Positions 31,101-40,199 of a stretch of DNA of 44,587 bases are shown piece by piece. The notes beneath the pieces were generated by a model, which searched no databases, was not told the origin of the DNA, and saw only the letters and a program-made list of their open reading frames with translations. A program made the translations under genes and the position numbers. Origin of the DNA: Symbiodinium natans. Its lineage: Eukaryota > Sar > Dinophyceae > Suessiales > Symbiodiniaceae. The stretch lies in NCBI GenBank assembly GCA_905221605.1, contig CAJNDS010002112.1, forward strand, positions 625,501 to 670,087, read 5' to 3'. The stretch's first letter is position 1; each line of letters starts with the position of its first letter.

Positions 31101-34100
31101 TTGCTATAGTTGATTGTTGTCGGCAGGACAACTCTTCCATGCGAATTGAGGACACTGAGGCAGGTGGCTTCGGAGGCGGAGGCTTCTTCACCGGGGGAGT
31201 TGTGCGTCTCCGAGCTGCCTCGCTGGAGATACAGCGCAGCAGGGCCACAGGTCGCGATGGGGGCCATTTCGTTGGAGGGGGCTTTCTCGCCGCAGCCCTG
31301 GATCTCATGCGCTCCTCGCTGAGCATTCGGGATGCTTCCGCCCAAAGCGGAGGCGCCTTCACTTTGATCTCCTCCCTCGTCACCAGCCATGCCCGCATCA
31401 CGGAGTCCACAGTGGTCATTGAACGCTGTGCGGCCACGCGAAGCGGAGGAGCTTTTACTACGATGCCACCGCCCACGAGTGACGTAGGCCATGGCGAGGT
31501 CCTCATCTCCGATTCCAACATGAGGATTTCGCACGTCACGGCCAAGGTCAGTGGCGGCGGCTTTGAAGTGGGGTCGCTGAGCTTGCGAAGGTCTGAAGTG
31601 CGACTGGAACACGCTTCAGCGCGGGATGCAGGCGGCATCTTTTCGTGGAAGAGCATGCTCATTTCCAATCAGTCCCGCGTCGCACTTTTCAACACGACTG
31701 CCACAGGCGACTGGGGAGGCATCAAAGCACAGGAAACCTTGGAGTTGACAGGCGGATCGAAGGTCCTTATTGAGCAGTCAGAGGCTGCAGGGAACGGCGG
31801 TGGCGCCTCGGTGCAGCTGCGAACTCGGATTGCCGAAGGGTCAGCCATGGTCTCCTAGCTGCATAAAGGTTGACACAAGAGGGTGGCACGTCATGTTGCT
31901 TTTCGACCTCAGACTCCAAACTCTAGACGTGCATGGTGCCGCCAAGAGACCCCGAAGCAAGGTCTTCCTGGGGTGCGCTGCCGGGAGTGGCGGCGGCTTC
32001 CATGCCAGTGAGGCGGTAGTAGTGGAGGGAGAGTCACGGCTCGAGTTCAAAGACTGCAGGGCTCGGACAGGAAATGGTGGAGGCCTCAAGGCAGGTACAG
32101 CTTCCTTGAGTGTAATGGGCAACTCTACTGTCAGCTTTGACCGGTGCCGGGCACACAGGCGTGGAGGAGGCGGCTGGGTAGCTCAGAATGTCTTGGCGAC
32201 AGGTGGGTCCTCAATTTTGGTGTCCGGAACAGCAAGTGGTGCTTCTGGTGGCGGCTTGCAGGTGCAAGGCTCCTTGCTCCTGGAGGAGCAGTCCACAGTC
32301 TCCATCGAGAACTCTTCGGCAGGAGATGGAGGAGGAGGATTCTACGCTTGGCGTGTCAAGATGCATGGCAAGTCATCCATGTCAGTGTCACGAAGTACTA
32401 CCCAGGCTTCCTCCGGTGGAGCATTCGCAGTCGATCTCTCGATAGACATCAGCGGCCACTCCAAAATGAACGTCGTGGATGCTGTTGCACAAGAAAGTGG
32501 CGGCTGCATCGCAACGACTGGTGGGATCATCATTTCCCACGGCTCGACGCTGACGTGTTCAAACTGCACAGCCAGGACAATGGACGGTGGAGCTCTTTGG
32601 GCCAAAGAGGACATTGAGGTGTCCGACTCATCCGTGTATGTCGCTGGGAATGCAGGCCGCGACGGTGGGGGCTTCTTTAGCCATGCAGATGTGCGCATTC
32701 GTCGCTCGGGTGTGCGCGCCACGGGCAGCTGTGCTGGCCGCGGCTGCGGCTTCTTTGCCGGAAGCCTTCTGGCTGAGGACGCGGAGCTAAACGTGTCCTG
32801 GCCCGAGGAGGCTGAGGCGGCGGAAGCTTTGGCGGAGGGCAGAGGCGGCTTCCTGCGAGGACCGCTGCGCCTCGAGCGCTCAGAGCTGCACCTGCAGCGC
32901 TTGCCGGGCGGGGCCAGTGCCCTCAGGGCGCAATGCCTGGCGATCTCGGCAGAGTCTCTGCTTTCGCTCGAGGCCAGCACCGACGTGGGCGTGTCTCTGC
33001 ACAACACGGACTGCGCATTGACATGCGCCTCCACTCTGCAGGCTACGGGTGGCAACGTCACCGGCACGGGCGTGTCCAGTGCCCTCCTCTCCGCCGATGC
33101 CTGTGCCAACGAGACCATCGAGATTTCTGGCTTCCACCTCCAAACACACGCCGCAGCCGTCGCCAGGACAAGCTCCCATGTTGTGCTTCGCGACACTACG
33201 GTCGACTTCCTGGGATCTCTGGACGGCGAGGTCCCGATCCTCCTATCCCCGAGCTTCGATGCAGAGCAGCTGCGCGCCACTTGCAGCCGCTGCCCCACCG
33301 GCCTGACCTTCAGCGTCTCCGAGCAGGGCCTCCACGCGCTGAGCAGGCCTGGGCTCCGCTGTGGCGAGGCCGCCACCCTGGTCCGAGGCTCCACGGAGCG
33401 CTGTGCCTGCGAGGCGCACCAGGTGCACGACGCGCATTTCGGGGACAACGTCCACGTGTCGCAGACACGAAGCTACTGCATGGACTGCCCACGCCACCAC
33501 GAGGACCTTCAGGGTGAAGAGTGCCGGAAGTGCCCGCTGCTCAAGGCCCGGAGGGATGGATGAGCTAGAATTAGAAATGCGCACAGACATGCACTCTGTG
33601 ACATGCATGTACACGAAGAAGACATGTAACAAGACGATGTAGAGCACCAGGGCCCCAACGCAGCTTAGAAGGATGCATGGAGATTATGGACCGCTGTTCC
33701 ACCTGAGGCCTGGTCAGGAGGTGCAGGGCAGCCTTGCAGATTCTGGCCCGACGCGGGGGCCACTCTCGCCCTGGCGCTGGCCGCGGCCGCTTTCGTGCTG
33801 CTGGGCTTGGCTGCCTTCGAGATTCTTTGGGCGCCCCTGGCGGTTGTGGACGCACAAACGCTGGAAGGGAAGGGCTTTGTCATCACGGTGCAGGGGCCCA
33901 TCTGCCGGCTGCCGAAGTTCCTGGCCGTCTACGTGAACAGGAACGTCACCTACCGCATCCAGGACAGAGCAACGACGCAACAGCCTCACCACACTACGCG
34001 GGGGAATGCTGCGGAGCACATGAATACATCACGCGCGCCAGCCAATGAATAATGTAAGAAGTGCTAAGCAAAGCAAGTTTCAGAACCCTTATCCCCTTAA

Positions 34101-36614
34101 ATCGTGGGGCGCTTGTATTCTTGTATGACCACGGGGAACCTGCTTGTTGGTAGTCGCTGTAGTTGTCGTTTACATTTTGGACAACTTGATACAACTGGCC
34201 TTCCAGGACACCGGGCTGCCGTGGCTCGACGATGCCAAGCTGGGCGCTGTTGGCTTGCACAGCCTGGGCCGCGGCAGGTTGCAGCTCCCCCCACAGCTGC
34301 AGCCGCCCTTTGCCTGTGCCACAAGCCGGGGGTTCCTGCGTGCTGCGGGCTACGGGTGGCTGCTCCTGCAGCTTGGGCTGCTGCTCTTTGCCTTGATCAT
34401 GCTGCCCACTACGCTGGCTGTGGCCGCGGCGTACGAGAACGAAGATCTCCATGTGCTGGTGACCGCTGGATGCTTTGCCTCGCCTTTGGCCCTCCTCGCC
34501 GCTGTGCTACACCATCCCGCTGCATGGCTGCTGCGGCGGCAGCGGACGCCTCTCCAGGACGCCTGCCTTGAGTACCTCAAGAGCCTCAGGTGCCTCAAGG
34601 CGCTCCCGAAGATCGAACCGTCCGAGAGCGGTGCAGTTGAGCGGGACCACCCAAAGAACCAGGGTCTAGCGCTCAGCATTGTCCTGGAGTTTTGGGAGCA
34701 CTTCGAGCGCTTCATCCTGCAGAGAAACATGCACTACGTCGTGGGCAACGTCGTGATTCCGCTTACTGCCAGGAGCCAGACGTCCTTCGTTGCGCTTTGG
34801 GGCGGCCGAGCCGTCGATTTCTTTGTCTCGCACAGTTGGGGAACCAGCTTCCAGCACTTTGTCCAGTGCCTGCGCCACCATGCAAGTTCGGCCAGCAGCG
34901 CACTTAGTGCACTCAGTGCACCGGATGCTGCATACTGGATCTGCTCCTTCGCCAACAACCAGTGGGACGTCGCCGCAGACCTCGGGGACCACATCATGGA
35001 CAGCGCCTTCGCACGGGTGCTCCAGTCCGGCGTCCGCGGCGTCGTCATGGTGCTGGACCAGCAGGTCCAGCCCCTAACGCGCGGCCTGACCCGGAAATAG
35101 CATGAAATTGCTGCATCGTTAATACTCCTAGGACTACCGTATGACTTTTGTTCCTTCAGATTGCGTTTCATAGTAGGAACCAAAAACCAAGCAGAAGAGG
35201 TGTTTGGTGCCTCTTTGAGTTCCTCCTCTCGAGCCAGCTGAACCTGACCCTGGCTTTTGGCACCGACCTGGGCATCCTGGGCGAGCGGGGCACCTCGCCG
35301 GACATCACCCTGCAGATCGGGCGGAAGCTGGAGTCGCTGCAGGTGGCCAACTGCCCCTTGGCTTTGGGTTTAGGGTGTAGGGTTTAGGGTTTAGGGTTTC
35401 GGGTTTAGGGTTTAGGGTTTAGGGTTTGGGGTTTAGGGTTGGTTCCCCAAAGCCTTTCAAGGCCCAAGAACAAAGCTTCTAGCTCGGCGGCTCTGAAAAA
35501 ACTCTGAACCCTAAATCTCCCCAAACCCAAACGTACTGAAGGCTAGCGCTGCGCGTCAGTGACACGCAGGGGTCGCGTCAATGAGTTGAACTGGCACGCG
35601 TCGGACCAATTGGAACCAATGCTCCTAAAACCCCAAAGCTCCTAAAGCCCCAAAGAGCCCCAAAAGCCCTAAACCCAAGGTTTTGCTTGGTCCTTGGTGC
35701 CAAAGTACCCTAAGAACAGTTGCAATGTTGATGCCCTCATGCCAAGCTATGGAAACGTGAAAAGGACGTGCGATTCGGCCTCCTGTCTCCTTAGACGGGT
35801 CCGCTTTGCGCATGTTTTGTGTTGGTAGATCGTGTTTCTAGACAGTGCATCTTGAATCCTGAGCCCCCTGCTCGAGAAGCCTTCAAGTCCAGGATAGGGG
35901 ATCATCCCTTCGCTGTGCGCGTATTATTGAAACCCTTTGAGAGGGATGTGACTGTAACGGGAACATATAAATATGGATAACATCGAGTCCTGTAGTAGGT
36001 GTTCATATTCGACGTAGCTTTGCCAGGCCACACCTCCAGCGAGGAGGACAAGCGCAAGATCTTGGACTTCATTCGGGCGGAGACCGGGAGTGGGGGGGGG
36101 GGGTTTAGGGTTTAGACATGTGCTGTCTGTCGTTCTCCGACAAACATGCTTCAGTGGTGAAGGAGTGCTCCTTGAATCGGGTTTGTTCGTAAGGCTCATA
36201 GTTGAGGTCCCCTTGGGTTGAGACTGCATCGCTGAGCCCTCCTTCAGTTTCTGCTGCTCTTTACAAACCCTTCGCGCACTCGTACCGGACGGTGTCCTGC
36301 AGGCGGGTGGCCAAAAAAGTAGAACCCTAGAGCCCTGAAGCCTTGCTGAAAGTTCGGAAGAGGAGCTTGGAAGCACCGAGAGTATGGACAAGCAGATCAG
36401 GCGGCGCATGAGCCGCATCCTGCGTGAGACTGTGCGCCTCGGTGTCCTAAAAGAAGCCAGTGAGCGTCTAGGGTTTGGGGAAGAAAAGGGCAACGTTTTA
36501 AACGGGTTGTTCTAAATCATGGGGCACTTTCGTCTTTATTCATCGTATGTTACTCATAACCTTTGTTTAACGTGCCAAAAGGCGGGTCCACACTTCAAGA
36601 TCAACCCCAAGTAG
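28135..36614 (+). CDS. Receptor-like gene, copy 2: signal peptide, beta-helix, membrane segments, TIR-like module
   Basis: The start is ATG 28135, encoding a signal peptide (MSGMKLAMRWAWVALAALGASA). Further exons (some ends approximate): ~28274-28670, ~28729-28881, 29710-~29757, 31127-31849, 31962-33545, 33708-~33964, ~34150-35080, 35200-35352, 36027-36079, 36363-36614. The order of domains matches copy 1, but fewer single-repeat exons are seen between 29757 and 31127 and most beta-helix repeats are diverged. From about 32616 to 35080 the DNA is nearly identical to copy 1 (offset 7801, changing to 7829 only through one intron and one 3-bp indel). The C-terminus continues through two introns that copy 1 lacks. 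The 28238-28273 junction after the signal peptide is uncertain: an in-frame TAG at 28252 must be spliced out. Confidence 0.7.
29009..29033 (+). repeat. (GGGA)n tract in an intron of copy 2
   Basis: About six GGGA units followed by GAAAGAAAAAGAAAGAA, at the start of the purine-rich region leading to the hexamer array. Confidence 0.85.
29144..29515 (+). repeat. (GCAGAA)~47 hexamer array in intron 28882-29709 of copy 2
   Basis: 29171-29452 is an almost perfect GCAGAA array flanked by GAA/GGA-rich sequence. The host intron is GT-AG (TTG|GTGGCT ... TTGCAG|GTTTCT) in phase 0. Open frames through it would encode poly(Ala-Glu), poly(Lys-Gln) or poly(Ser-Arg) and are not genes. Confidence 0.95.
29758..31126. 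other. Long intron region of copy 2
   Basis: Contains degenerate TTTAGGG at 30580-30656, a G-run near 30785-30798 and the family B tandem pair at 30799-30939. No GGGF-type repeat exon is seen, although copy 1 has about six small exons at the matching position. Confidence 0.55.
30799..30939 (+). mobile_element. Two family B elements in tandem
   Basis: Two consecutive units of about 70 bp. Each contains tagtattccctta, gggtccct or ggtcccttgataagaaaccctgttct, and taaggcccctatgttaaggttc. They end directly before a GGCGGCGG run, about 190 bp upstream of the exon at 31127. Confidence 0.75.
34150..36614 (+). CDS. Copy 2 C-terminal part: membrane segments and TIR-like module over five exons
   Basis: Exons: ~34150-35080, 35200-35352, 36027-36079, 36363-36614. 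The first is nearly identical to copy 1, including FFVSHSWG and ANNQW. A GC-AG intron (35081-35199) then joins ACG C to GT GTT TGG, giving TRVWCLFE as in copy 1. The next junction, AAC T|GC CAC, gives VANCHTSSEEDKRKILDFIRA, aligning with VEHCQASSDLDKQRIFAHIRR of copy 1. The last, GCG|GAG CTT, gives ELGSTESMDKQIRRRM, aligning without gaps to QLGSLERMDEKIRAMI. The frame then runs to a stop at 36612-36614, longer than copy 1. That extension is the least certain part. Confidence 0.65.
35353..36026 (+). other. 674-nt GC-AG intron of copy 2 holding a telomeric array, absent from copy 1
   Basis: Donor AACT|GCCCCTTGG, acceptor TTTGCCAG|GCCACACC, so intron and next exon both begin GCC. The TTTAGGG array at 35367-35440 starts 14 bases into the intron. 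Copy 1 reads straight through the corresponding codon (VEHC|QASS). Confidence 0.75.
35367..35440 (+). repeat. TTTAGGG array inside the copy 2 intron
   Basis: About ten units, with TGTAGGG, TTTCGGG and TTTGGGG variants. Confidence 0.9.
36080..36362 (+). other. 283-nt GA-AG intron of copy 2, absent from copy 1
   Basis: Donor GCG|GAGACC, acceptor AAGAG|GAGCTT: intron and next exon both begin GAG. It contains a G-run (36092-36103) and a TTTAGGG unit. A GT-AG alternative (36090-36360) is also in frame but adds four residues relative to copy 1. Confidence 0.6.
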
Positions 36615-37942
36615 GCGTTTGCTTATCGGGGCTCCTTGCGCAAGGGGGTAGTGAGGGAGAGGTGCACGGTCTCATAGTTCGAGGCATCAGGTACTCTTTC
36701 AGCGAAAGCTCCATCCAGTTGATACCTCTAGGTAGGACTCGGGCGAGTTTGCCTTGCAAGCCTTTCTCCATTTCGAGGCAGAACCTGGCGAGCGACACGC
36801 AGAGCCTGATGCTTCGCCTGAGCTGAGTTTTGGGCTTGCGCCTCGCCGGTTGTCAGGGGCAGTGTCCGAAGAGGCCTGGATGCAAAAAGGGTTCAGGTGC
36901 AAGCCCTGTGGCAGCCATCGGCTCCCCAGAATGCGCGACCCGCATCGGCAGCGGCCCCCAAGAACCCGAAACCTGAACCCCCTGAACCCCCTAAGCCCTA
37001 AACCGTAAGCCTTTCTGCCTAAACCCGAAACCTTCAGCCATGTAAGGGCCCGGAGGTCGCTTCTTTTTAAGAACTGCTTCGTGACCGGCAGGTACCTCCA
37101 GCACCAATCAGGTGCCACAGTTTTCCGGGCAAGTTTCTGCTTTCACGTCTAAGTGCGTGAGCAGGCCCACATTTAGTCAAACACGGGTTCGTGCAGGGTG
37201 GCTGCGGCTGACAGTAAAGATGCGTAGCAGTAGCAACAATCATTGAGGAAGATTATTGTACCAGAAGCAGAGCAGAAGAAGTGGGACGTTTGGGTCAGGA
37301 AGGCGTGCGTATTGCCCAGTCTGCCATCCTGCAGCTTCGTGTAGAATTCGAGATGGAGTGCACAGTGTGGGCGAGACTTACGGCACCAGATGCCCACGGT
37401 GCACCACTTGAGCCCCAGAAATCGCCATGCAATGTGCCAGTCAGCTGTGAGAGTTGAGAAGGCAAGCTCGTGACGCTAGTTGCCACAGAACCTAGAAAGG
37501 CCCTTGTGGTCGTTTTGCATTTTTCCACCTTGGTTGGTTTTTTAAAGATCAGCTGTCGGAATGTCAGAGGCCAACCTAGAGAAATAGACTTTGCAGCTGA
37601 GAAAGACCCCCCTCCCCCCCCCCGCCCCCAATGGTTGTAATTGCTCGCAAAGTCGAACGGTCTCTCATCTTTTGAGGGCACCATGGGTACCATGGGCACC
37701 ATGAGCACCCTGAGCCCTAAACCCTAAACCCTAAAACCCTAAACCAGCGTGGCTAGACAGGTGGCAAAAATGACCCTAAACCCTAAGCTCTTCGGAGATG
37801 GTGCTGCAGAAACTCTAGGAAGCCCAAAAAAGGGATCTTCGCTTACCCAGCATAAAACTTGGGGCTATTGCTGGGACTCGTGGAGCAGCCGACAGCATCA
37901 TGCTGGTGGGGCCCTCTGCGCCGCTGTGCTTGGATTTTAATT
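36615..37942. other. Intergenic stretch
   Basis: No coding region is supported. It contains short CCCTAAA tracts (about 36960-37030 and 37711-37745), a C-run near 37608-37625, and the motif GTGGCTAGACAGGTGGCAAAAA at 37749. Confidence 0.4.
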
Positions 37943-38049
37943 GGGGAGTTTACGAAAATAGGGGACCCCTAAAATAGACCCCCCCAAAAATAGTAGGATT
38001 CCCTTATCATAAGGACCCCAATAAGGTATCCCCAATTTCGGAAGCCCCC
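37943..38049 (+). mobile_element. Family A element
   Basis: Starts GGGGAGTTTACGAAAATAGG and ends AATTTCGGAAGCCCCCA; the ends are imperfect inverted repeats. The inside (aatagtaggattccctt, ataaggaccccaataaggta) is the best-preserved core of the family in this window. No host exon is recognised around it and no clear direct repeat is seen. Confidence 0.75.
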
Positions 38050-38752
38050 ACTGCATTTTTTGGCTGGGCCCGCACGAAGTCGGTGGCTCAGCAGAATTTG
38101 TTTCCTGCTCCGGTGCGACTTGAGATCGTTGATGGACAACGTCAACCCCTGAGTCCAAAAATCCTTCGAGCCGGGTGCGGCGCCACGTGCCTTGGGGGTC
38201 CAGGGCGCAGGCTTCAGGGCTTCAGGGTACAGCCCTTGGTTCCTGAAAACACACCAAGCCTGAATGGAGATGCTCCAGCTGCCCCCCACCCTCTCCACCC
38301 GGAGATGGAAGTTGCTTATCATGGCGATACTGCTTGAGCCCTTCCTCATTCTCGGCTTTGTCTGCATCCCTGTTGAAAGCGCACATTCTTTGCCTGGATG
38401 TCCATGAGCCTCCTTAGGCGTCCCAGACGTCAAGTTTCATGCAGCCAACCAAGCTCAAGAATTCCGCTGCAAGAGAAGTGACGGAACGAGCGTTAGTATC
38501 AACCTGATCTATCCTCCCGAAGCATGAAGACATCTACAGAATCTCGAAAATAGTGACAATGACAGCCATTCCACGGACCACGAAAAGGAAGCATCACGCT
38601 CATCATGATCATGATGAGGTGAGCATAAGGAGCATAAGGAGCCCTGACAAGTTTTCAGGATCCTTTCCGCATCTCACCATCGTGATGGCCCCAAACTCTT
38701 CACTTTGCATGTGACAGCGGTGTTGTTCCACCTGCCATGTTGGATGTATCTT

Positions 38753-38848
38753 GGTCATAGTTTGGGTAACATTTTACATGTTTAAGGGTACTTAAACCTA
38801 ATAAGGAATATAGATCTAAATTTTTAGTACTATCCAAACCATGAACTC
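38753..38848 (+). mobile_element. Family D AT-rich repeat, copy 2
   Basis: Shares ggtcatagtttgggtaacat, tttaagggtacttaaacct, aataaggaatata and aaatttttagta with the copy at 14174-14268, with scattered substitutions along the whole length. Confidence 0.75.
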
Positions 38849-39039
38849 GGGATGCATTTCCTGCAGGTCCTTTTCGACGCTTGGGGCTCTTGACGGAGCG
38901 TACTTTCGGGCTCAGAAGGCGACCCCAGCTCAGGGTTTCTTTTAGGGTTTAGGGTTTTCTGATTTGTTGGCAACTTTCGTATTCTGTTACTGTTGCCATG
39001 TATCTGACTATGTGACTATGCTGGTCGGTTCTCTGCTTC

Positions 39040-39118
39040 TCTCTCTCTCTCTCTTTCTCTCTTTTCTTTTCCATTTCCATTTCCTTTCCCTTTCCCTTTT
39101 CCCTTTCCCTTTCACTCC
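39040..39118 (+). repeat. Pyrimidine-rich simple repeat
   Basis: (CT)n followed by TTTCC/CCTTTC units, upstream of the DUF3472-like exon. It could serve as a pyrimidine tract but is too far from the exon to assign. Confidence 0.8.
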
Positions 39119-39282
39119 CTCCTGGGTATTCACACCCTCATTGCATATGATTGTCCCTCATGCTTGCGTAATTGCGCAACTATGGAGTGCCTTTGAGGCT
39201 CTGTGCGGGACCACGTTCAGCCCTCCTTGCAGCTGCAAGTTGCAGTTTGCCCCCGTTTGCCGCGGTCTGCCATGGCTTCAAG

Positions 39283-40199
39283 GACTCAGTGAAGCTCTAT
39301 GTCGCGCCGTTTGGCGTTGGCTACTTTGGGAAGAAGCGCATTAGCGCCTATGGCGGCATCCAGACGCGAAGCGACGGATACCGCTTCCCGGCGTTGGAGG
39401 AAAAGGGGGGCTGCTGTCGTGAGATCGGGCGCGGATGTATCTTCTCACGGTGGGATTCCAGAGACACTGCTGATGTAGAGGTTCCATCAGACGGCTTCTG
39501 GTGCTCTGGTGGCGAGGCATGGAGTGGCGAGGGAGACTTCCTTTCCGCTCGAGTTTGCTTCCCTTGGACTTCCAACACACCCTACACATTCCGGGTATGC
39601 CGTGAAAGTAGTGACAGGACTCACAGCTGGCTAGGTCTACGGGCCACCGGTCGACCCTGGCAACACGCCCACGGCCAACATCCTCTTCTCCAAAGTGCGT
39701 CAATGGCCGGCCGGCAGAGCTCGACCAGGTCAAGGCCTACTACCCTCCTGACGTGCCGCAACAGCTCCAAGCTCGATTCGTGGGGTCTGGTCGGTCGGCT
39801 GCAGTCCTATGTCAACTGTACAAGGATGGTGCGAGCCCTCAGCCAGTCCCGACTCCATCTCGCCCACACGCTGGCCGGTGTGCGCTTTGCAATCGGTCGG
39901 CAGACGGCCACTTCTGCAATGGTGAGAACTGTGCCTATCGCCAGTGCCAGCAGCATGGGGGTCCTCTGCACAGCGGCCGCTGCCCCAACCCCACGGCCGA
40001 GGGTCAAAAAACATGCCACTTCCACATGAGTGGCGGCCACGACTGCCCGCTCTGCGGCAGCAGGTCTCGTGGGAATTACTGCGCCGGCAACTGCTGCGGC
40101 AGAAATCAGTGCCAGTATCCGGGCTGCCCAGTGACACAGCGATCGGGCTGCAGTTTTCCCTGTGCGCCGGGGCAGAGCTTCTGTTACTATCATCGCTAG
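39283..40199 (+). CDS. DUF3472-like domain plus Cys/His-rich zinc-binding-like tail (5' end not seen)
   Basis: The first supported exon follows CTTCAAG and runs to about 39596. It encodes DSVKLYVAPFGVGYFGKK, AYGGIQTR, GCIFSRWD, a GGEAWSGEGDF stretch and PYTFRV. The order of GGIQ, FSxWD, GGE and a closing W..Y.F strand resembles the DUF3472 family. The frame then changes, so a short intron lies near 39597-39640 (for example CGG|GTATGCC ... GGCTAG|GTC). The downstream exon, open from about 39615 and ending at 40199, has two related Cys/His units (CALCN...CHFH and CPLCGS...CYYH), suggesting metal-binding knuckles. The start codon and any signal peptide would be upstream and are not identified. 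The role is unknown; the DUF3472 match is by eye. Confidence 0.5.

Noticed and set aside
18700-36614. Bacterial (chlamydial Pmp) origin or contamination
   Set aside because: The genes are split by many introns with telomeric repeats, and similar repeat proteins are common in dinoflagellates. The Pmp likeness is limited to the short repeat motif.
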